NCBI GenBank assembly: GCA_003241285.1
Contig: QFOT01000004.1
Span: 1 to 37,570 of the forward strand
Length of the DNA stretch: 37,570 bases
DNA from: Micavibrio aeruginosavorus
Lineage (GTDB): Bacteria > Pseudomonadota > Alphaproteobacteria > Micavibrionales > Micavibrionaceae
Reading direction: 5' to 3'
Below the pieces are notes generated by a model. That model saw only the letters and a list, made by a program, of their open reading frames with translations, did not search any database and was not told where the DNA came from. Shown here piece after piece: positions 24,075-33,151 of the stretch (position 1 is its first letter; every line of letters starts with the position of its first letter). The position numbers were made by a program, and so were the translations under genes.

Positions 24075-25410
24075 ATTTCCAGCCGAAAATGTGAAAGGTG
24101 ATACCTGTTAGAATATTTACCAGAGCGATAGAAATAAATACGCCTTCCGCGCCAGCCGCCGTATAGCCGATATAAAGCGCAGGGATAAGAAGGATGATCA
24201 GTTTGAGAAACAGCATGCCCGCTGAATATTGTGGCTTGCCCATGGCATTGAATGCCGATGCCCATCCATTAACGATGTTGCTAAGGGCGTAGGTGAAAGG
24301 AACGATCAGGAAATAGAGAACGATATATTTTTGTACGGCGGGGTCGCTTGAGAATAGATCGGCAAAGGAATTGGCGAAGATGCCAAGGATGATCGCAACA
24401 AAGACAGACCAGAATATGCAAAATAGAATGGCGTCTTTGATAGTTTCCCGCACACGGTCTATTTTATCCGCTCCCCAGTTCTGGCCGATAATCGGAGCCA
24501 TGCCGGAAGCGAGCGCCATCATGATGATAAAGCAAAAGGCCTCGACGCGGGAGGCCACGCCGAAAGCGGCAACCGGCGCCTCACCGGACTTGGCGAGCAG
24601 TGAAAGGATAACTGAATTCACGATCGACGGCAGGCCGCTTGTGATACCTGCAGGCAGGGCAATGACCAAAATGCGCTGCATCGAATTTTTGAACTGGGAA
24701 AAATTTATAAACGCGCCAAGGGAAATCATACCGCGTTTTTGCATTATATAGAGTCCGGCTAACGTCGCGATAAAACTTGTCAGGAGCGTTGAAATTGCCG
24801 CTCCCTGTAATTCCAGTCTTGGAAAGCCTAAAAGACCGAAAATCAAGACCGGGTCGATTACGGCATTAGCGAGAGCTGCGGACGTAATAATAATAGCAGG
24901 GGTTTTGGCATCCCCGGCAGCGCGCAGTGAGGCATTGATAACGAGCGGCAGGCAGATAAAGAAAGTGCCGAGGAAATAGAGATGCATATAATCGCGGATA
25001 AGAGGGATCAATGCCGTTTCTGCGCCGATGAGCCGAAACAGAGGATCGAAAAATAGAAGTCCTGCGCCTGCAACGATAGCACTGGTGATGAAAACCATAA
25101 TAAGGGAATGGGAAATGATCCTGCGTACATCTTCCGGTTTTTTTTCACCGAGCAATCTTGATACGACCGAAGACGTGGCAATACCAAAACCGAGGAACAG
25201 GCTGAAAATAATATAGGTGATGGGAAAAGTGAAACTGATCGCGGCAAGCTCGGTTGTGCCGAGCCGGGAAATATAAAACGTATTTACAAGCTGAAAGCTG
25301 ATCATGGCGAACAGGCTGGTCACCATCGGTAAAGTCAGCCGAACCAGATGTTTACGGATCGGCCCAACTGTCAGGTCGCCTTTATTCGCATAATGATGCA
25401 TTTTGCTCAT
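24058..25410 (-). CDS. MATE-family efflux transporter
   Basis: A MATE (NorM/DinF-like) antiporter of about 450 residues with 12 predicted membrane helices, expected to export cationic drugs or metabolites using a sodium or proton gradient. Family features are LPMVTSLFAMISFQLVNTFYISRLG in the first helix, GFGIATSSVVSRLLGEK, and SGMAPIIGQNWGA in the second half. The frame extends back to a GTG at 25467, but I prefer ATG at 25410 (ATGAGC, preceded by AAAGAG); ATG at 25428 is an alternative. It is divergent from the RsmC-like gene and overlaps the Rsm22 gene at its end. Confidence 0.9.
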   Translation of the reverse strand: MSKMHHYANKGDLTVGPIRKHLVRLTLPMVTSLFAMISFQLVNTFYISRLGTTELAAISFTFPITYIIFSLFLGFGIATSSVVSRLLGEKKPEDVRRIISHSLIMVFITSAIVAGAGLLFFDPLFRLIGAETALIPLIRDYMHLYFLGTFFICLPLVINASLRAAGDAKTPAIIITSAALANAVIDPVLIFGLLGFPRLELQGAAISTLLTSFIATLAGLYIMQKRGMISLGAFINFSQFKNSMQRILVIALPAGITSGLPSIVNSVILSLLAKSGEAPVAAFGVASRVEAFCFIIMMALASGMAPIIGQNWGADKIDRVRETIKDAILFCIFWSVFVAIILGIFANSFADLFSSDPAVQKYIVLYFLIVPFTYALSNIVNGWASAFNAMGKPQYSAGMLFLKLIILLIPALYIGYTAAGAEGVFISIALVNILTGITFHIFGWKYATAR

Positions 25411-25515
25411 GGCTCTTTGTTTAAACATCCCGCTGGTTAGGTCAATGACATAAATGTCGCAAGGCACGAAGCTTTGGTCTTCTCAAATCAATTTCAATTC
25501 CATAAGGTTCATGCC

Positions 25516-26475
25516 ATGTCCGATGTATCACGTGCCGTTATTTATTCATTTCAAGAGGCGGGGTTATCCGTTTCGCCACCATTCCTTGTCATAAATGACA
25601 ATCTATTCGAGATGAAACTGCCGTTTCCTGCCGCCGATTTCTGGAATCCTGAAACGGAAAAGCAGCCAGAAGGGCAGAAATACAAATCTATCCTGCTCAT
25701 GGCACCCAAGCAAAAAACCGAAACCAGATATTTGCTGGCGCTGGCTCTGCGGCATATAGAGGCGGATGGCGTGTTGGCTGTGGCGGCAACAAATGACGCG
25801 GGCGGCAAATCACTCGGCAAAGTTTTGAAAGAATTCGGCTTGAACCTAACCGATATTTCGAAACATAAATGCCGTGTGGTGTGGACGGCCAAGCCTCAGG
25901 AGGCTTGTGGCGATAGTGTCGACGAGGCGATTAAACAAGGCCAGCCGCAACAACGGGCCGATGGACTATGGAGCCAGCCGGGCGTGTTCAGCTGGGAAAC
26001 GCTGGATAAAGGAACGGCTCTACTGCTGCCGCATTTGTCATTCGGCCTGTCCGGCAAAGGAGCGGATTTCGGCTGCGGTATCGGGGTGATTGGTATGGCG
26101 ATCATGCCCAGCGCTTCAATTAAAAAATTAATTTGTGTGGACCGCGATATCCGGGCGCTGGAATGTGCTGAGAAGAATCTGGCCGACTGGAAAGAAAAAA
26201 TTGAAATTCGCCAAGCCGATCTCAGTAAGCCGATTGATTTATGCAATCTGGATTTTATCGTAATGAACCCGCCTTTTCATACCGGTAAGAAAGAAACACT
26301 GGAACTAGGTAAAACTTTTATTACCAATGCTTTCTCTAGTCTGAAGTCTGGCGGCATTCTGCTTATGGTCGCAAACAGTCATCTACCATATGAAGAATTA
26401 GTTGGTGAAAAGTTTTCGTCGCATAAAATAGTAAGTCAGGAAAAAGGCTTTAAAATTATCGAGGCAATCAAGTGA
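25516..26475 (+). CDS. rsmC: 16S rRNA (guanine-N2) methyltransferase, RsmC-like
   Basis: A protein of about 319 residues with the RsmC two-domain layout. A degenerate N-terminal methyltransferase-like domain is followed by the catalytic domain with ADFGCGIGVIGM (SAM site) and the NPPFH motif typical of N2-guanine rRNA methyltransferases. RsmC methylates G1207 of 16S rRNA. The frame opens upstream with a TTG at 25474, but ATG at 25516 is preceded by AAGG at 8-base spacing and begins MSDVSRAV, so I take it as the start. The stop overlaps the RsuA-like gene (GTGA at 26472), a pairing that joins two 16S modification enzymes. Confidence 0.87.
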   Translation: MSDVSRAVIYSFQEAGLSVSPPFLVINDNLFEMKLPFPAADFWNPETEKQPEGQKYKSILLMAPKQKTETRYLLALALRHIEADGVLAVAATNDAGGKSLGKVLKEFGLNLTDISKHKCRVVWTAKPQEACGDSVDEAIKQGQPQQRADGLWSQPGVFSWETLDKGTALLLPHLSFGLSGKGADFGCGIGVIGMAIMPSASIKKLICVDRDIRALECAEKNLADWKEKIEIRQADLSKPIDLCNLDFIVMNPPFHTGKKETLELGKTFITNAFSSLKSGGILLMVANSHLPYEELVGEKFSSHKIVSQEKGFKIIEAIK

Positions 26476-27194
26476 GTAAAATCAGAATCGACAGGCTTTT
26501 ATCCAATCTCGGCTATGGATCGCGCAAGGATGTTGCCGCGGCAGTTAAGCGCGGTGTATTTTATATAGATAACAAGCCATATCGCGATCCGTCCACACAA
26601 GTATCCATGAAAGACTTGCATCTTGCGACTTACGATCATGTGCCGCTTGACCCGGTTGCCCCGCTGACCATCGTTCTAAACAAACCCAAAAATTATACCT
26701 GCTCGCATGATGAACAAGGGCTTTTAATTTACGATTTATTACCCGAGCGATGGAAATACCGGACGCCGCCTTTGTCTGCTGCCGGACGACTGGATAAGGA
26801 TTCAACAGGTCTTGTCCTTATGACCGATGACGGGCAGTTACTGCACAAAATCATCTCACCGAAAGTTCATGTGTCGAAATATTACCGCGTGACTTTGCGG
26901 GACGATCTGAAAGGTGATGAAACGGAAACATTCTTTTCCGGTGTTTTCTGCCTTGCCAATGACGTAAAACCTTTAAAGCCTGCTGTCTGGCAGGCAGAGG
27001 GCCCGCGAAGCGGCATCATGATTTTACAGGAAGGCCGCTACCGACAAATTCGCCGTATGTTCGGGGCTCTTGGCAACCATGTTGAAGAATTGCATCGTTT
27101 CCAGATTGGCGGCCTCACGATTGGCGATATGAAAGAGGGCGAATATCGGATATTAAATACGGACGAGAAAATCATATTTGGAGAAACGCCATGA
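26472..27194 (+). CDS. rsuA: 16S rRNA pseudouridine synthase, RsuA-like
   Basis: A 240-residue RsuA-family enzyme. The S4 domain is RIDRLLSNLGYGSRKDVAAAVKRG (residues 5-28), and the catalytic Asp108 sits in AAGRLDKDSTGLVL. LVLNKP, SKYYRVTL, LQEGRYRQIRRMFGALGNHV and LHRFQIGGL are family blocks, closest to RsuA (U516 of 16S rRNA) rather than RluB. It starts with GTG inside the stop of the RsmC-like gene and its own stop overlaps the SIMPL gene by ATGA, so all three are coupled. This is a second, distinct family member besides the RluB at 8419. Confidence 0.9.
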   Translation: MSKIRIDRLLSNLGYGSRKDVAAAVKRGVFYIDNKPYRDPSTQVSMKDLHLATYDHVPLDPVAPLTIVLNKPKNYTCSHDEQGLLIYDLLPERWKYRTPPLSAAGRLDKDSTGLVLMTDDGQLLHKIISPKVHVSKYYRVTLRDDLKGDETETFFSGVFCLANDVKPLKPAVWQAEGPRSGIMILQEGRYRQIRRMFGALGNHVEELHRFQIGGLTIGDMKEGEYRILNTDEKIIFGETP

Positions 27195-27946
27195 CCGATA
27201 ATTGTAAATCAAGTTGCAGCTCCATTCTTTTATTCGCCGGGCTGGGCGTAATCGGTGTTGCGCTGGCTTTTTCCGGTTTCAAGATTTTCGAAGGGCTTAA
27301 GTATTTTAGAAGTTATGACCGCTTTGTGACGGTCAAGGGTCTGGCGACCAAAGATATGCGTGCTGATCTGGCGGTCTGGTCGGTTAATTTTACCGTGACG
27401 GGCAATGATCTGCCACAGGCGCAAAGCCAGCTCGAAGTAAACCGCGAGAAAGTAACGGCATTTCTGAAGTCTAATGGTCTTGGTGAAAACGATATCCGCA
27501 TTCAAAGTATCCAGGTCGCCGATAAACAGGCGCAAACCTATTCTTCAGGCGGCGGCGATGGCGGTCCGCGTTATGTGTTGTCCCAAGCCTTGATCGCTCG
27601 CACAAACGACGTTGAATCAATGATAAAAGCCTCGCAGAATGTATCGCAGCTGATCAAAGACGGTGTCGTTCTGGGTCAACCCAATGGCGGTTATAATCCT
27701 GCCCCTCAATATATGTTTACCAAACTCAACGATGTAAAACCGCAAATGATCGCCGAGGCAACCAAGAGCGCCCGCGCATCTGCCGAGCAATTTGCCAAAG
27801 ATAGCGGACAGGAAGTAGGACAAATTCGCAGCGCCAATCAGGGTGTGTTTGAAATTCTGCCGCGCGATCCGAATATAGTTGAAACCGAAACGCCCGATAA
27901 GACCGTGCGGGTCGTGACAACCGTTGAGTATTATCTTGCTGATTAA
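27191..27946 (+). CDS. SIMPL-domain (DUF541, YggE-like) membrane-anchored protein
   Basis: A 251-residue protein with a TM segment at about 12-30 and a periplasmic SIMPL domain (VTVKGLATKDMRADLAVWSV, ... SQLEVNREKVTAFLKSNGL, ... KSARASAEQFAKDSGQEVGQI). The family includes the E. coli stress protein YggE and Brucella BP26, which forms channel-like oligomers; the function is not settled. It has two Cys before the TM (NCKSSCSS). It overlaps RsuA by ATGA at the start and the YeiH-type exporter by about 23 bases at the end. Confidence 0.9.
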   Translation: MTDNCKSSCSSILLFAGLGVIGVALAFSGFKIFEGLKYFRSYDRFVTVKGLATKDMRADLAVWSVNFTVTGNDLPQAQSQLEVNREKVTAFLKSNGLGENDIRIQSIQVADKQAQTYSSGGGDGGPRYVLSQALIARTNDVESMIKASQNVSQLIKDGVVLGQPNGGYNPAPQYMFTKLNDVKPQMIAEATKSARASAEQFAKDSGQEVGQIRSANQGVFEILPRDPNIVETETPDKTVRVVTTVEYYLAD

Positions 27947-28883
27947 AAAATTTCTGATTCCGGTTCTCGCTCTTTTAGCCCTGAGCGGGTTGATCTCTTC
28001 GCCTGTCGCCTTGATCTTGGGGGCTGCTATAGCACTGTTGATGGGCAATCCCTATCAGGATAAAACTAAATTTTATGCCGGGTGGCTGATGGCGATTGGT
28101 ATTGTAGGCCTTGGCGCTGGCGTGCCGTTAAACGAGGCTTTGCGCGTCGGCGCGCATGGCATTGTATATACGCTGGCAGGCATCACTTTCACTTTCGCGG
28201 TGGGTCTTTTGATAGGTAAATTTCTTTCCCTTGATAAATCGATATCTTTATTACTTACTGCAGGAACCGCGATTTGTGGCGGCTCGGCGATTGCAGCTAT
28301 TTCTCGCGTTATCGATGCCAGGTCTGATGCTGTCGCCATTTCGCTTTGCACGGTGTTTTTATTGAATGCGGCTGCCTTGATTATTTTTCCCTTTATCGGG
28401 CACGCGCTCGATTTAACGCAAGGTCAGTTTGGGCTATGGGCCGGGCTCGCCATTCACGATACAAGCTCGGTGATCGGCGCCGCGCTTCAATACGGCGATG
28501 AAGCAACTCAAGTAGCGACAACAACAAAACTCGCTCGGGCTATTTGGATTATCCCGCTTGCGTTTGTAATCGGATTATTGTGGTCGAAAGAAGAGGGAAG
28601 GATTCCGTTTATATCAGTTATCAAGCGCTGCTGGTTTATCGGTGGGTTTTTGCTGATGTCGCTGTTTATCAGTTATGTGCCGTCATTGTCGGAATTTGGC
28701 CAGATCATCGAATTATCCGCCAAGCGATTGATGGTTTTGGTCCTGTTTTTTATTGGCACCGGGCTAACCAGAGAGCTTTTGGGTCAGGTCGGATTTAAAC
28801 CATTCCTTCAAGGCATTACGCTATGGGTAATGGTATCGGCGGCAACGCTTGCCGTTATACTGGCAGGCTGGATTTCTTTCTAG
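27924..28883 (+). CDS. YeiH-type putative sulfate exporter (PSE family)
   Basis: A 319-residue membrane protein with about 9-10 helices of the PSE/YeiH family. Typical blocks are YAGWLMAIGIVGLGAGVPL, LLTAGTAICGGSAIAAISRVI and WAGLAIHDTSSVIGAALQYG, followed by KLARAIWIIPL. The family has been linked to export of sulfate or sulfonate products, but the evidence is thin. The start is TTG at 27924 or TTG at 27936, both inside the SIMPL gene; no ATG is near. It ends by sharing CTAG (28880-28883) with the convergent topoisomerase gene. Confidence 0.88.
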   Translation: MSIILLIKKFLIPVLALLALSGLISSPVALILGAAIALLMGNPYQDKTKFYAGWLMAIGIVGLGAGVPLNEALRVGAHGIVYTLAGITFTFAVGLLIGKFLSLDKSISLLLTAGTAICGGSAIAAISRVIDARSDAVAISLCTVFLLNAAALIIFPFIGHALDLTQGQFGLWAGLAIHDTSSVIGAALQYGDEATQVATTTKLARAIWIIPLAFVIGLLWSKEEGRIPFISVIKRCWFIGGFLLMSLFISYVPSLSEFGQIIELSAKRLMVLVLFFIGTGLTRELLGQVGFKPFLQGITLWVMVSAATLAVILAGWISF

Positions 28884-29932
28884 CTGTAAGTTTTTTCCAG
28901 CCATGCCAATAACAAGTTTTCAATCTTGCTAAGGCCGCTTGTATTACTTTTTAAATTTTTATGATTCCATTCTTTGTTCAAGAAACATCCTGTCCTGTAC
29001 AGATCGATTAATTCAGGATGGACATAGCTTTTCTTTAAGATGGCGGGCGTGTTGCCAAGTTGCTCAGAAACGGCTTTCAATACAGGCTTTAATTCAAATT
29101 TTGAGCCTTCACTGCAATGCTGCAGCGCTTCTTCAAGAAACAAAGTACAGGCATTCCAAGTGCGGAAATCCTTGGCAGTCATATTACCATCGAAATTTTC
29201 ATGAAGCCATGAATTGACATCGGTAGAGCCTATCGTATGAGAAACACCACCATCATCCTGAAACTTGAATAATCGCTGACCCGGTAAATCTTCCAGTTCC
29301 GAAATAACTTTTGCGACTTTTGCATCAATTATGGAGCCTTTGAATACTTTGCCGCCTTTGGCTGGAAAATCGAGTTCGATTTCCTTACCACGCAATTCAA
29401 GATGCTTTTTATGAATAGTTGTCAGGCCATAAGTATGATTCTCTGCCAGATAGGCGTCGTTGCCCACGCGTAGCCCGGTCCGGTCAAGCAGGCGTATAAC
29501 CGCCGCAACGACTTTATCCTTCGGTAAGTCATCCAGATTTAACGCTGATAAAACCTTACGGCGGATAGCAGGAAGGGTTCTTCCAAATTCGAGCATATTG
29601 GTGAATTTGTTTTCATCGCGCCGGGTACGCCAGTCCTCATGATATTTATATTGTTTACGTCCGCGCTCGTCATAACCGGTCGCCTGCAAATGTCCGTTAT
29701 GAGTCGGGCAAATCCACACATCTTTCCAGGCCGGGGGGATCGCTAGCTTGGCGATCCGCGCCAGATGCTTCTCGTCTTTGAAAGCTTTACCGTCTTTCGC
29801 GTAAGTAAAACCCTTGCCCTTCTTAATACGGGCTATGCCGTGATCGGTTTCATAGGTATAGCGAAGCCCTGCCTCTTCGGCGTGTTCTATAGCGGTTTGA
29901 ACGGATTGTGGCGTAGTTTCATCAACAAGCAT
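28880..29932 (-). CDS. DNA topoisomerase IB (poxvirus-like)
   Basis: A 350-residue eukaryote/poxvirus-type topoisomerase IB that relaxes supercoils through a 3'-phosphotyrosyl link. The N-terminal domain includes KAFKDEKHLARIAKLAIPPAWKDVWI. The catalytic domain has VIRLLDRTGLRVGNDAYLAENHTYGLTTI (active-site Arg), KDFRTWNA, and nucleophile Tyr303 in LKKSYVHPELI, where most homologues have SYxDP. Length is typical of bacterial members. It lies 31 bases after the AAA+ gene on the same strand and is probably the last gene of the serB transcript. Confidence 0.95.
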   Translation of the reverse strand: MLVDETTPQSVQTAIEHAEEAGLRYTYETDHGIARIKKGKGFTYAKDGKAFKDEKHLARIAKLAIPPAWKDVWICPTHNGHLQATGYDERGRKQYKYHEDWRTRRDENKFTNMLEFGRTLPAIRRKVLSALNLDDLPKDKVVAAVIRLLDRTGLRVGNDAYLAENHTYGLTTIHKKHLELRGKEIELDFPAKGGKVFKGSIIDAKVAKVISELEDLPGQRLFKFQDDGGVSHTIGSTDVNSWLHENFDGNMTAKDFRTWNACTLFLEEALQHCSEGSKFELKPVLKAVSEQLGNTPAILKKSYVHPELIDLYRTGCFLNKEWNHKNLKSNTSGLSKIENLLLAWLEKTYS

Positions 29933-29963
29933 TGATAACGAACGCTGGAAAAGGAAATAAGTT

Positions 29964-30860
29964 CTATTTCTTGAGAGCCGCCGGATTGATGCCGGTTTCG
30001 GAGGAGATCATGTAGTAAACCGATTCCATGTCGAGTTCACCGCCGCGCCCGTGCTGGAGAACATGGTGAGCCAATGCTGCATCCATCATAATGATGGATT
30101 TATCCGGCTGGTTACGCTTGCGCATATGTTTTTCGGTCAGGTCGACGATAATCTCGACGGCTTTCTCGGGAACGGTAACACCGTGATGTTTCTCATACCC
30201 TTTTTTCAAATTATTGACGATGCCGATCGTCTGTTCCACATTGGGAACGCTTAGGAAAACTTTTTGAAATCTTCGGTCGAGCGCCGGATCGATAGCGACA
30301 TAGATGCGAAATTCATCGAGCGTCGTTGCGCCGATGATATTTAAGTCACCCACCGTCATATACGGTTTCATAACCTCGGACAGGCCGGCATAGGATGATC
30401 CTTCGCAAGACGGCATGATCTGGTGAATTTCATCGATAAAGAGAATGGTTTTCGGATATGCCGGGTCGTGATAGCGCTCGGCAATACCGCGGCAAAGCGG
30501 GATAAAGCGCCCCTGAAATTCGGCAGGGCCAGTGGTGCCGCCTGCCATAGAGGCAAGATCGATTTCAAGAAGCCGCGCGTCTTTTAAATATTCGGGAACG
30601 GTTCCGCCAACAATTTGCTGGGCAAGGCCCGCACAAAGCGCGGTCTTACCAACGCCAGCAGGGGCTAACAGCGCAACGTTCTTGCGGCCTTTTTGCAGCA
30701 GGATCAAAATCGTCTGCTCGATTTCCTTATCGCGTCCCGTGATCGGATCGAAACGATTCATGCGGGCTAGCGCGGTAAAGTCACGGCAATATTTATGGAT
30801 CAGCTCTTCGAGCTGTTCGTCGGAAACTTTGAATTTGGGTTGGGCTTCTTCCGCCATCAA
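29964..30860 (-). CDS. Stand-alone AAA+ ATPase resembling ClpA/ClpB D1 module
   Basis: A 298-residue protein equivalent to only the first AAA+ module of ClpA, ClpB or ClpC. FDPITGRDKEIEQTILIL leads to Walker A APAGVGKT (66-73), Walker B ILFIDEIH (Asp143, Glu144), sensor IIGATT (175-180) and arginine fingers ALDRRF (about 196-197). The N-terminal Clp domain, M-domain and second AAA+ module are all absent. Where ClpB D1 has the KYRGEFEERL pore loop, this protein reads TTGPAEFQGRF, so the aromatic residue is missing. It starts within the serB stop (ATGA at 30857-30860). Function unknown: an adaptor or regulatory ATPase is more likely than an unfoldase. Confidence 0.85.
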   Translation of the reverse strand: MMAEEAQPKFKVSDEQLEELIHKYCRDFTALARMNRFDPITGRDKEIEQTILILLQKGRKNVALLAPAGVGKTALCAGLAQQIVGGTVPEYLKDARLLEIDLASMAGGTTGPAEFQGRFIPLCRGIAERYHDPAYPKTILFIDEIHQIMPSCEGSSYAGLSEVMKPYMTVGDLNIIGATTLDEFRIYVAIDPALDRRFQKVFLSVPNVEQTIGIVNNLKKGYEKHHGVTVPEKAVEIIVDLTEKHMRKRNQPDKSIIMMDAALAHHVLQHGRGGELDMESVYYMISSETGINPAALKK

Positions 30861-31777
30861 TGAACCTTTTGTGGAGCAAGGGAATTTAAGGCTTTGTTAA
30901 TTTCCTCTGCAGTGTACCCCTGAATATACAGAGCAGCGGTTAAATCACTGTAAAGAATATTATTGTCGAGCCGTTCCAGCACAAGGGGTTTTGGGTAATA
31001 GCCGACGCCAAGGCCTGCGGCTTCCAGCATCGGCAGGTCATTGGCCCCGTCGCCGATAGCGAAAACATCGGAGGCGCTGATGCCTTTCTTCGCGGCGTAT
31101 TCATTTAAGTATTGAAGCTTGGCTTCTTTGCCTAAAATCGGCGGTGTGACCTTGCCGGTCAGGGCGTCATTCTCGATATGCAGGACATTACCATGGTTGA
31201 AATGAAACCCGGCGCGGTCGGCGATCACCTTGGTAAAAAAGGTAAAACCGCCGGAGACGAGAACACAAGTCGCACCGTAATAAGACATTGTTTTCACCAG
31301 AATATCCGCGCCCTCGGAAAGCTGCGTTTCCTCTAATGTCTTATGAAGCACGTCATTGCTCAAATCTTTAAGCATCCCGACCCGTTCATTCAGGGCGGCT
31401 TCAAAATCCAGCTCTCCTGCCATGGCGCGTTTGGTAATGGCGGATATCTTGTCTTTCAACCCCGCATGCTCGGCCAGTTCATCCAGTGTTTCGGTGGTGA
31501 CAATAGTCGCATCCATATCCGCAATCATCATTTTTTTTCGGCGGTTCTCGGAAGAGGTCACGAAAACATCGATCCGGTCCGGGGCCAGCAATTCTTTCAG
31601 CTTCTCCCATTGGTCGGGAAGAGGCTTATCTTCGACCCGGATTTCGTAGGCCCGTTGGGGGTTAAGGCATTTAGGTTTGGTTGAAAATCTAATATGACAA
31701 TCATCCAGCAGGCCTTCAATCTGGGCAAGATGGCTCGGACGGATATCGCTAGCGACGAAAACAAGGAAAAAGGACAT
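30857..31777 (-). CDS. serB: Phosphoserine phosphatase
   Basis: A 306-residue HAD phosphatase for the last step of serine synthesis (O-phosphoserine to serine). An N-terminal ACT-like region of about 80 residues precedes the catalytic core. Motif I is ADMDATIV with nucleophile Asp87 and acid Asp89 (most SerB proteins have DMDST), motif II is VSGGF, and the distal motif is GDGANDLPM with a Lys in GKEAKLQ. The cap has ALNERVGMLK. It is divergent from serC with only 92 bases between, so both may share a control region, and it overlaps the AAA+ gene by 4 bases. Confidence 0.95.
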   Translation of the reverse strand: MSFFLVFVASDIRPSHLAQIEGLLDDCHIRFSTKPKCLNPQRAYEIRVEDKPLPDQWEKLKELLAPDRIDVFVTSSENRRKKMMIADMDATIVTTETLDELAEHAGLKDKISAITKRAMAGELDFEAALNERVGMLKDLSNDVLHKTLEETQLSEGADILVKTMSYYGATCVLVSGGFTFFTKVIADRAGFHFNHGNVLHIENDALTGKVTPPILGKEAKLQYLNEYAAKKGISASDVFAIGDGANDLPMLEAAGLGVGYYPKPLVLERLDNNILYSDLTAALYIQGYTAEEINKALNSLAPQKVH

Positions 31778-31821
31778 GGAAAGATAATAGAGAAAATTCC
31801 CAGAAGCTCAACGCAAAGCTC

Positions 31822-31850
31822 TTGGTCCGCCTGCTTTCCGGTGCTAGATA
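31822..31850 (+). promoter_or_regulatory. Candidate promoter of serC
   Basis: TTGGTC (31822-31827) and TAGATA (31845-31850) are spaced by 17 bases in the serB-serC divergent gap. The predicted start would leave a very short leader before the AAGAGGT ribosome site and the ATG at 31870. Confidence 0.35.
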
Positions 31851-31869
31851 AAGTTTAAGAGGTAACATA

Positions 31870-33039
31870 ATGACAAAACCAGCCACCAAACCGAATAACC
31901 CGAATTTTTCTTCCGGCCCATGTTCCAAGCGTCCGGGCTGGACTGTCGATGTCCTGAAAGAAGCTTTTCTGGGCCGGTCGCATCGCGCCGCCAAGGGTAA
32001 AGACAAGCTCAAGGAAGTGATCGAACGTCACCGCCAGACTTTGAATATCCCGGCTGATTACAAGATTGGGATCGTTCCGGCGTCGGATACGGGCGCGATT
32101 GAAATGGCTTTATGGTCGATGCTCGGCGAACGTCCGGTCGATGTTCTGGTCTGGGAAAATTTTTCGAATGAATGGTGGGAAGATGTGGTCGGGCAATTGA
32201 AATTGCCAGATACCCGCACGTTTAAAGTCGGCTACGGCGAAGTGGTCGATTTTTCTCAAGCCGATACGGACCGCGATGTGGTGTTCGTCTGGAACGGTAC
32301 GACGTCCGGCGTGCGTATTCCTAACCATGACTGGATCAAGGCCGACCGCAAGGGTTTGACGTTCTGTGATGCAACGTCTGCTGTTTATGCTTATGAAATG
32401 GACTGGTCGAAACTCGATGTGACGACTTGGTCGTGGCAGAAAGTCTTAGGCGGCGAAGGCGGTCACGGGATGATCGTATTGTCTCCTCGCGCGATTGAAC
32501 GCCTGCAGAATTTTGTGCCGGATCGCCCGCTGCCCAAAATTTTCCGCATGACGAAAAAAGGCAAACTCATTGACGGCATATTCGTTGGCGAAACGATCAA
32601 TACGCCGTCGATGATGGCGGTGGAAGATTGTCTTGATGCGCTGAAATGGGTTGAAAGCATTGGCGGTGCCAAGGGCACTGAAAAACGCTGTATCGACAAT
32701 CTGAAAGTCATCGAAGACTGGGTTGCGAAAACAGCTTGGGTTGAATTCCTGCCGCCGAGCGCTGAAACGCGGTCCCGTACGTCGATTTGTTTGTCGATTG
32801 TAGACGATAATTTCTGTGCGCTGGATGATGAAGCTCGTAAAGCTTTTGTCAAGGACATGACGTCGCTTCTCTCCAAGGAAAATGCAGCCCATGATATTGC
32901 GTCCTATGCGGCGGCACCTGCGGGCCTGCGTATCTGGGGAGGCGCGACTATTGAACATTCAGACTTAACGGCGTTGTTGCCATGGCTTGAATGGTCGTTT
33001 GCGGAGACCTCGGCTAAAACTTTCGCTAAAGCTGCCTAA
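31870..33039 (+). CDS. serC: Phosphoserine aminotransferase, type II (Methanosarcina-like)
   Basis: A 389-residue PLP enzyme converting 3-phosphohydroxypyruvate and glutamate to phosphoserine. It belongs to the branch common in alphaproteobacteria and Methanosarcina rather than the E. coli type: start NPNFSSGPCSKRPGW, then GIVPASDTGAIEMALWSMLG, FVWNGTTSGVRIP, DATSAVYA and the PLP lysine Lys191 in SWQKVLGGEGGHG. The tail APAGLRIWGGATIE is characteristic. An AAGAGGT ribosome site precedes the ATG. serA follows after a 12-bp hairpin. Confidence 0.96.
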   Translation: MTKPATKPNNPNFSSGPCSKRPGWTVDVLKEAFLGRSHRAAKGKDKLKEVIERHRQTLNIPADYKIGIVPASDTGAIEMALWSMLGERPVDVLVWENFSNEWWEDVVGQLKLPDTRTFKVGYGEVVDFSQADTDRDVVFVWNGTTSGVRIPNHDWIKADRKGLTFCDATSAVYAYEMDWSKLDVTTWSWQKVLGGEGGHGMIVLSPRAIERLQNFVPDRPLPKIFRMTKKGKLIDGIFVGETINTPSMMAVEDCLDALKWVESIGGAKGTEKRCIDNLKVIEDWVAKTAWVEFLPPSAETRSRTSICLSIVDDNFCALDDEARKAFVKDMTSLLSKENAAHDIASYAAAPAGLRIWGGATIEHSDLTALLPWLEWSFAETSAKTFAKAA

Positions 33040-33047
33040 TCTCATTT

Positions 33048-33075
33048 TGTTTTCCCCGCTTTCGCGGGGAAAACA
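33048..33075. repeat. 12-bp perfect hairpin between serC and serA
   Basis: Arms 33048-33059 (TGTTTTCCCCGC) and 33064-33075 (GCGGGGAAAACA) surround a TTTC loop. A-rich rather than T-rich sequence follows the stem in both directions, so it is not an ordinary intrinsic terminator. It could be a stabilising 3' end for serC mRNA, a control element before serA, or an interspersed palindrome. Confidence 0.8.
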
Positions 33076-33151
33076 AGGATGGCTATACTTAAAAATTCCT
33101 GTTACTCATTAGGCCTGTTTTCCAACAAGACAAAATGGAGTTGTAAAGAAA

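Noticed and set aside
27924..27946. Start overlap of the YeiH-type gene as evidence of a frameshift fusion with the SIMPL gene
   Set aside because: The SIMPL protein has a normal end and the exporter has a normal first helix. TTG starts inside the upstream gene are plausible.
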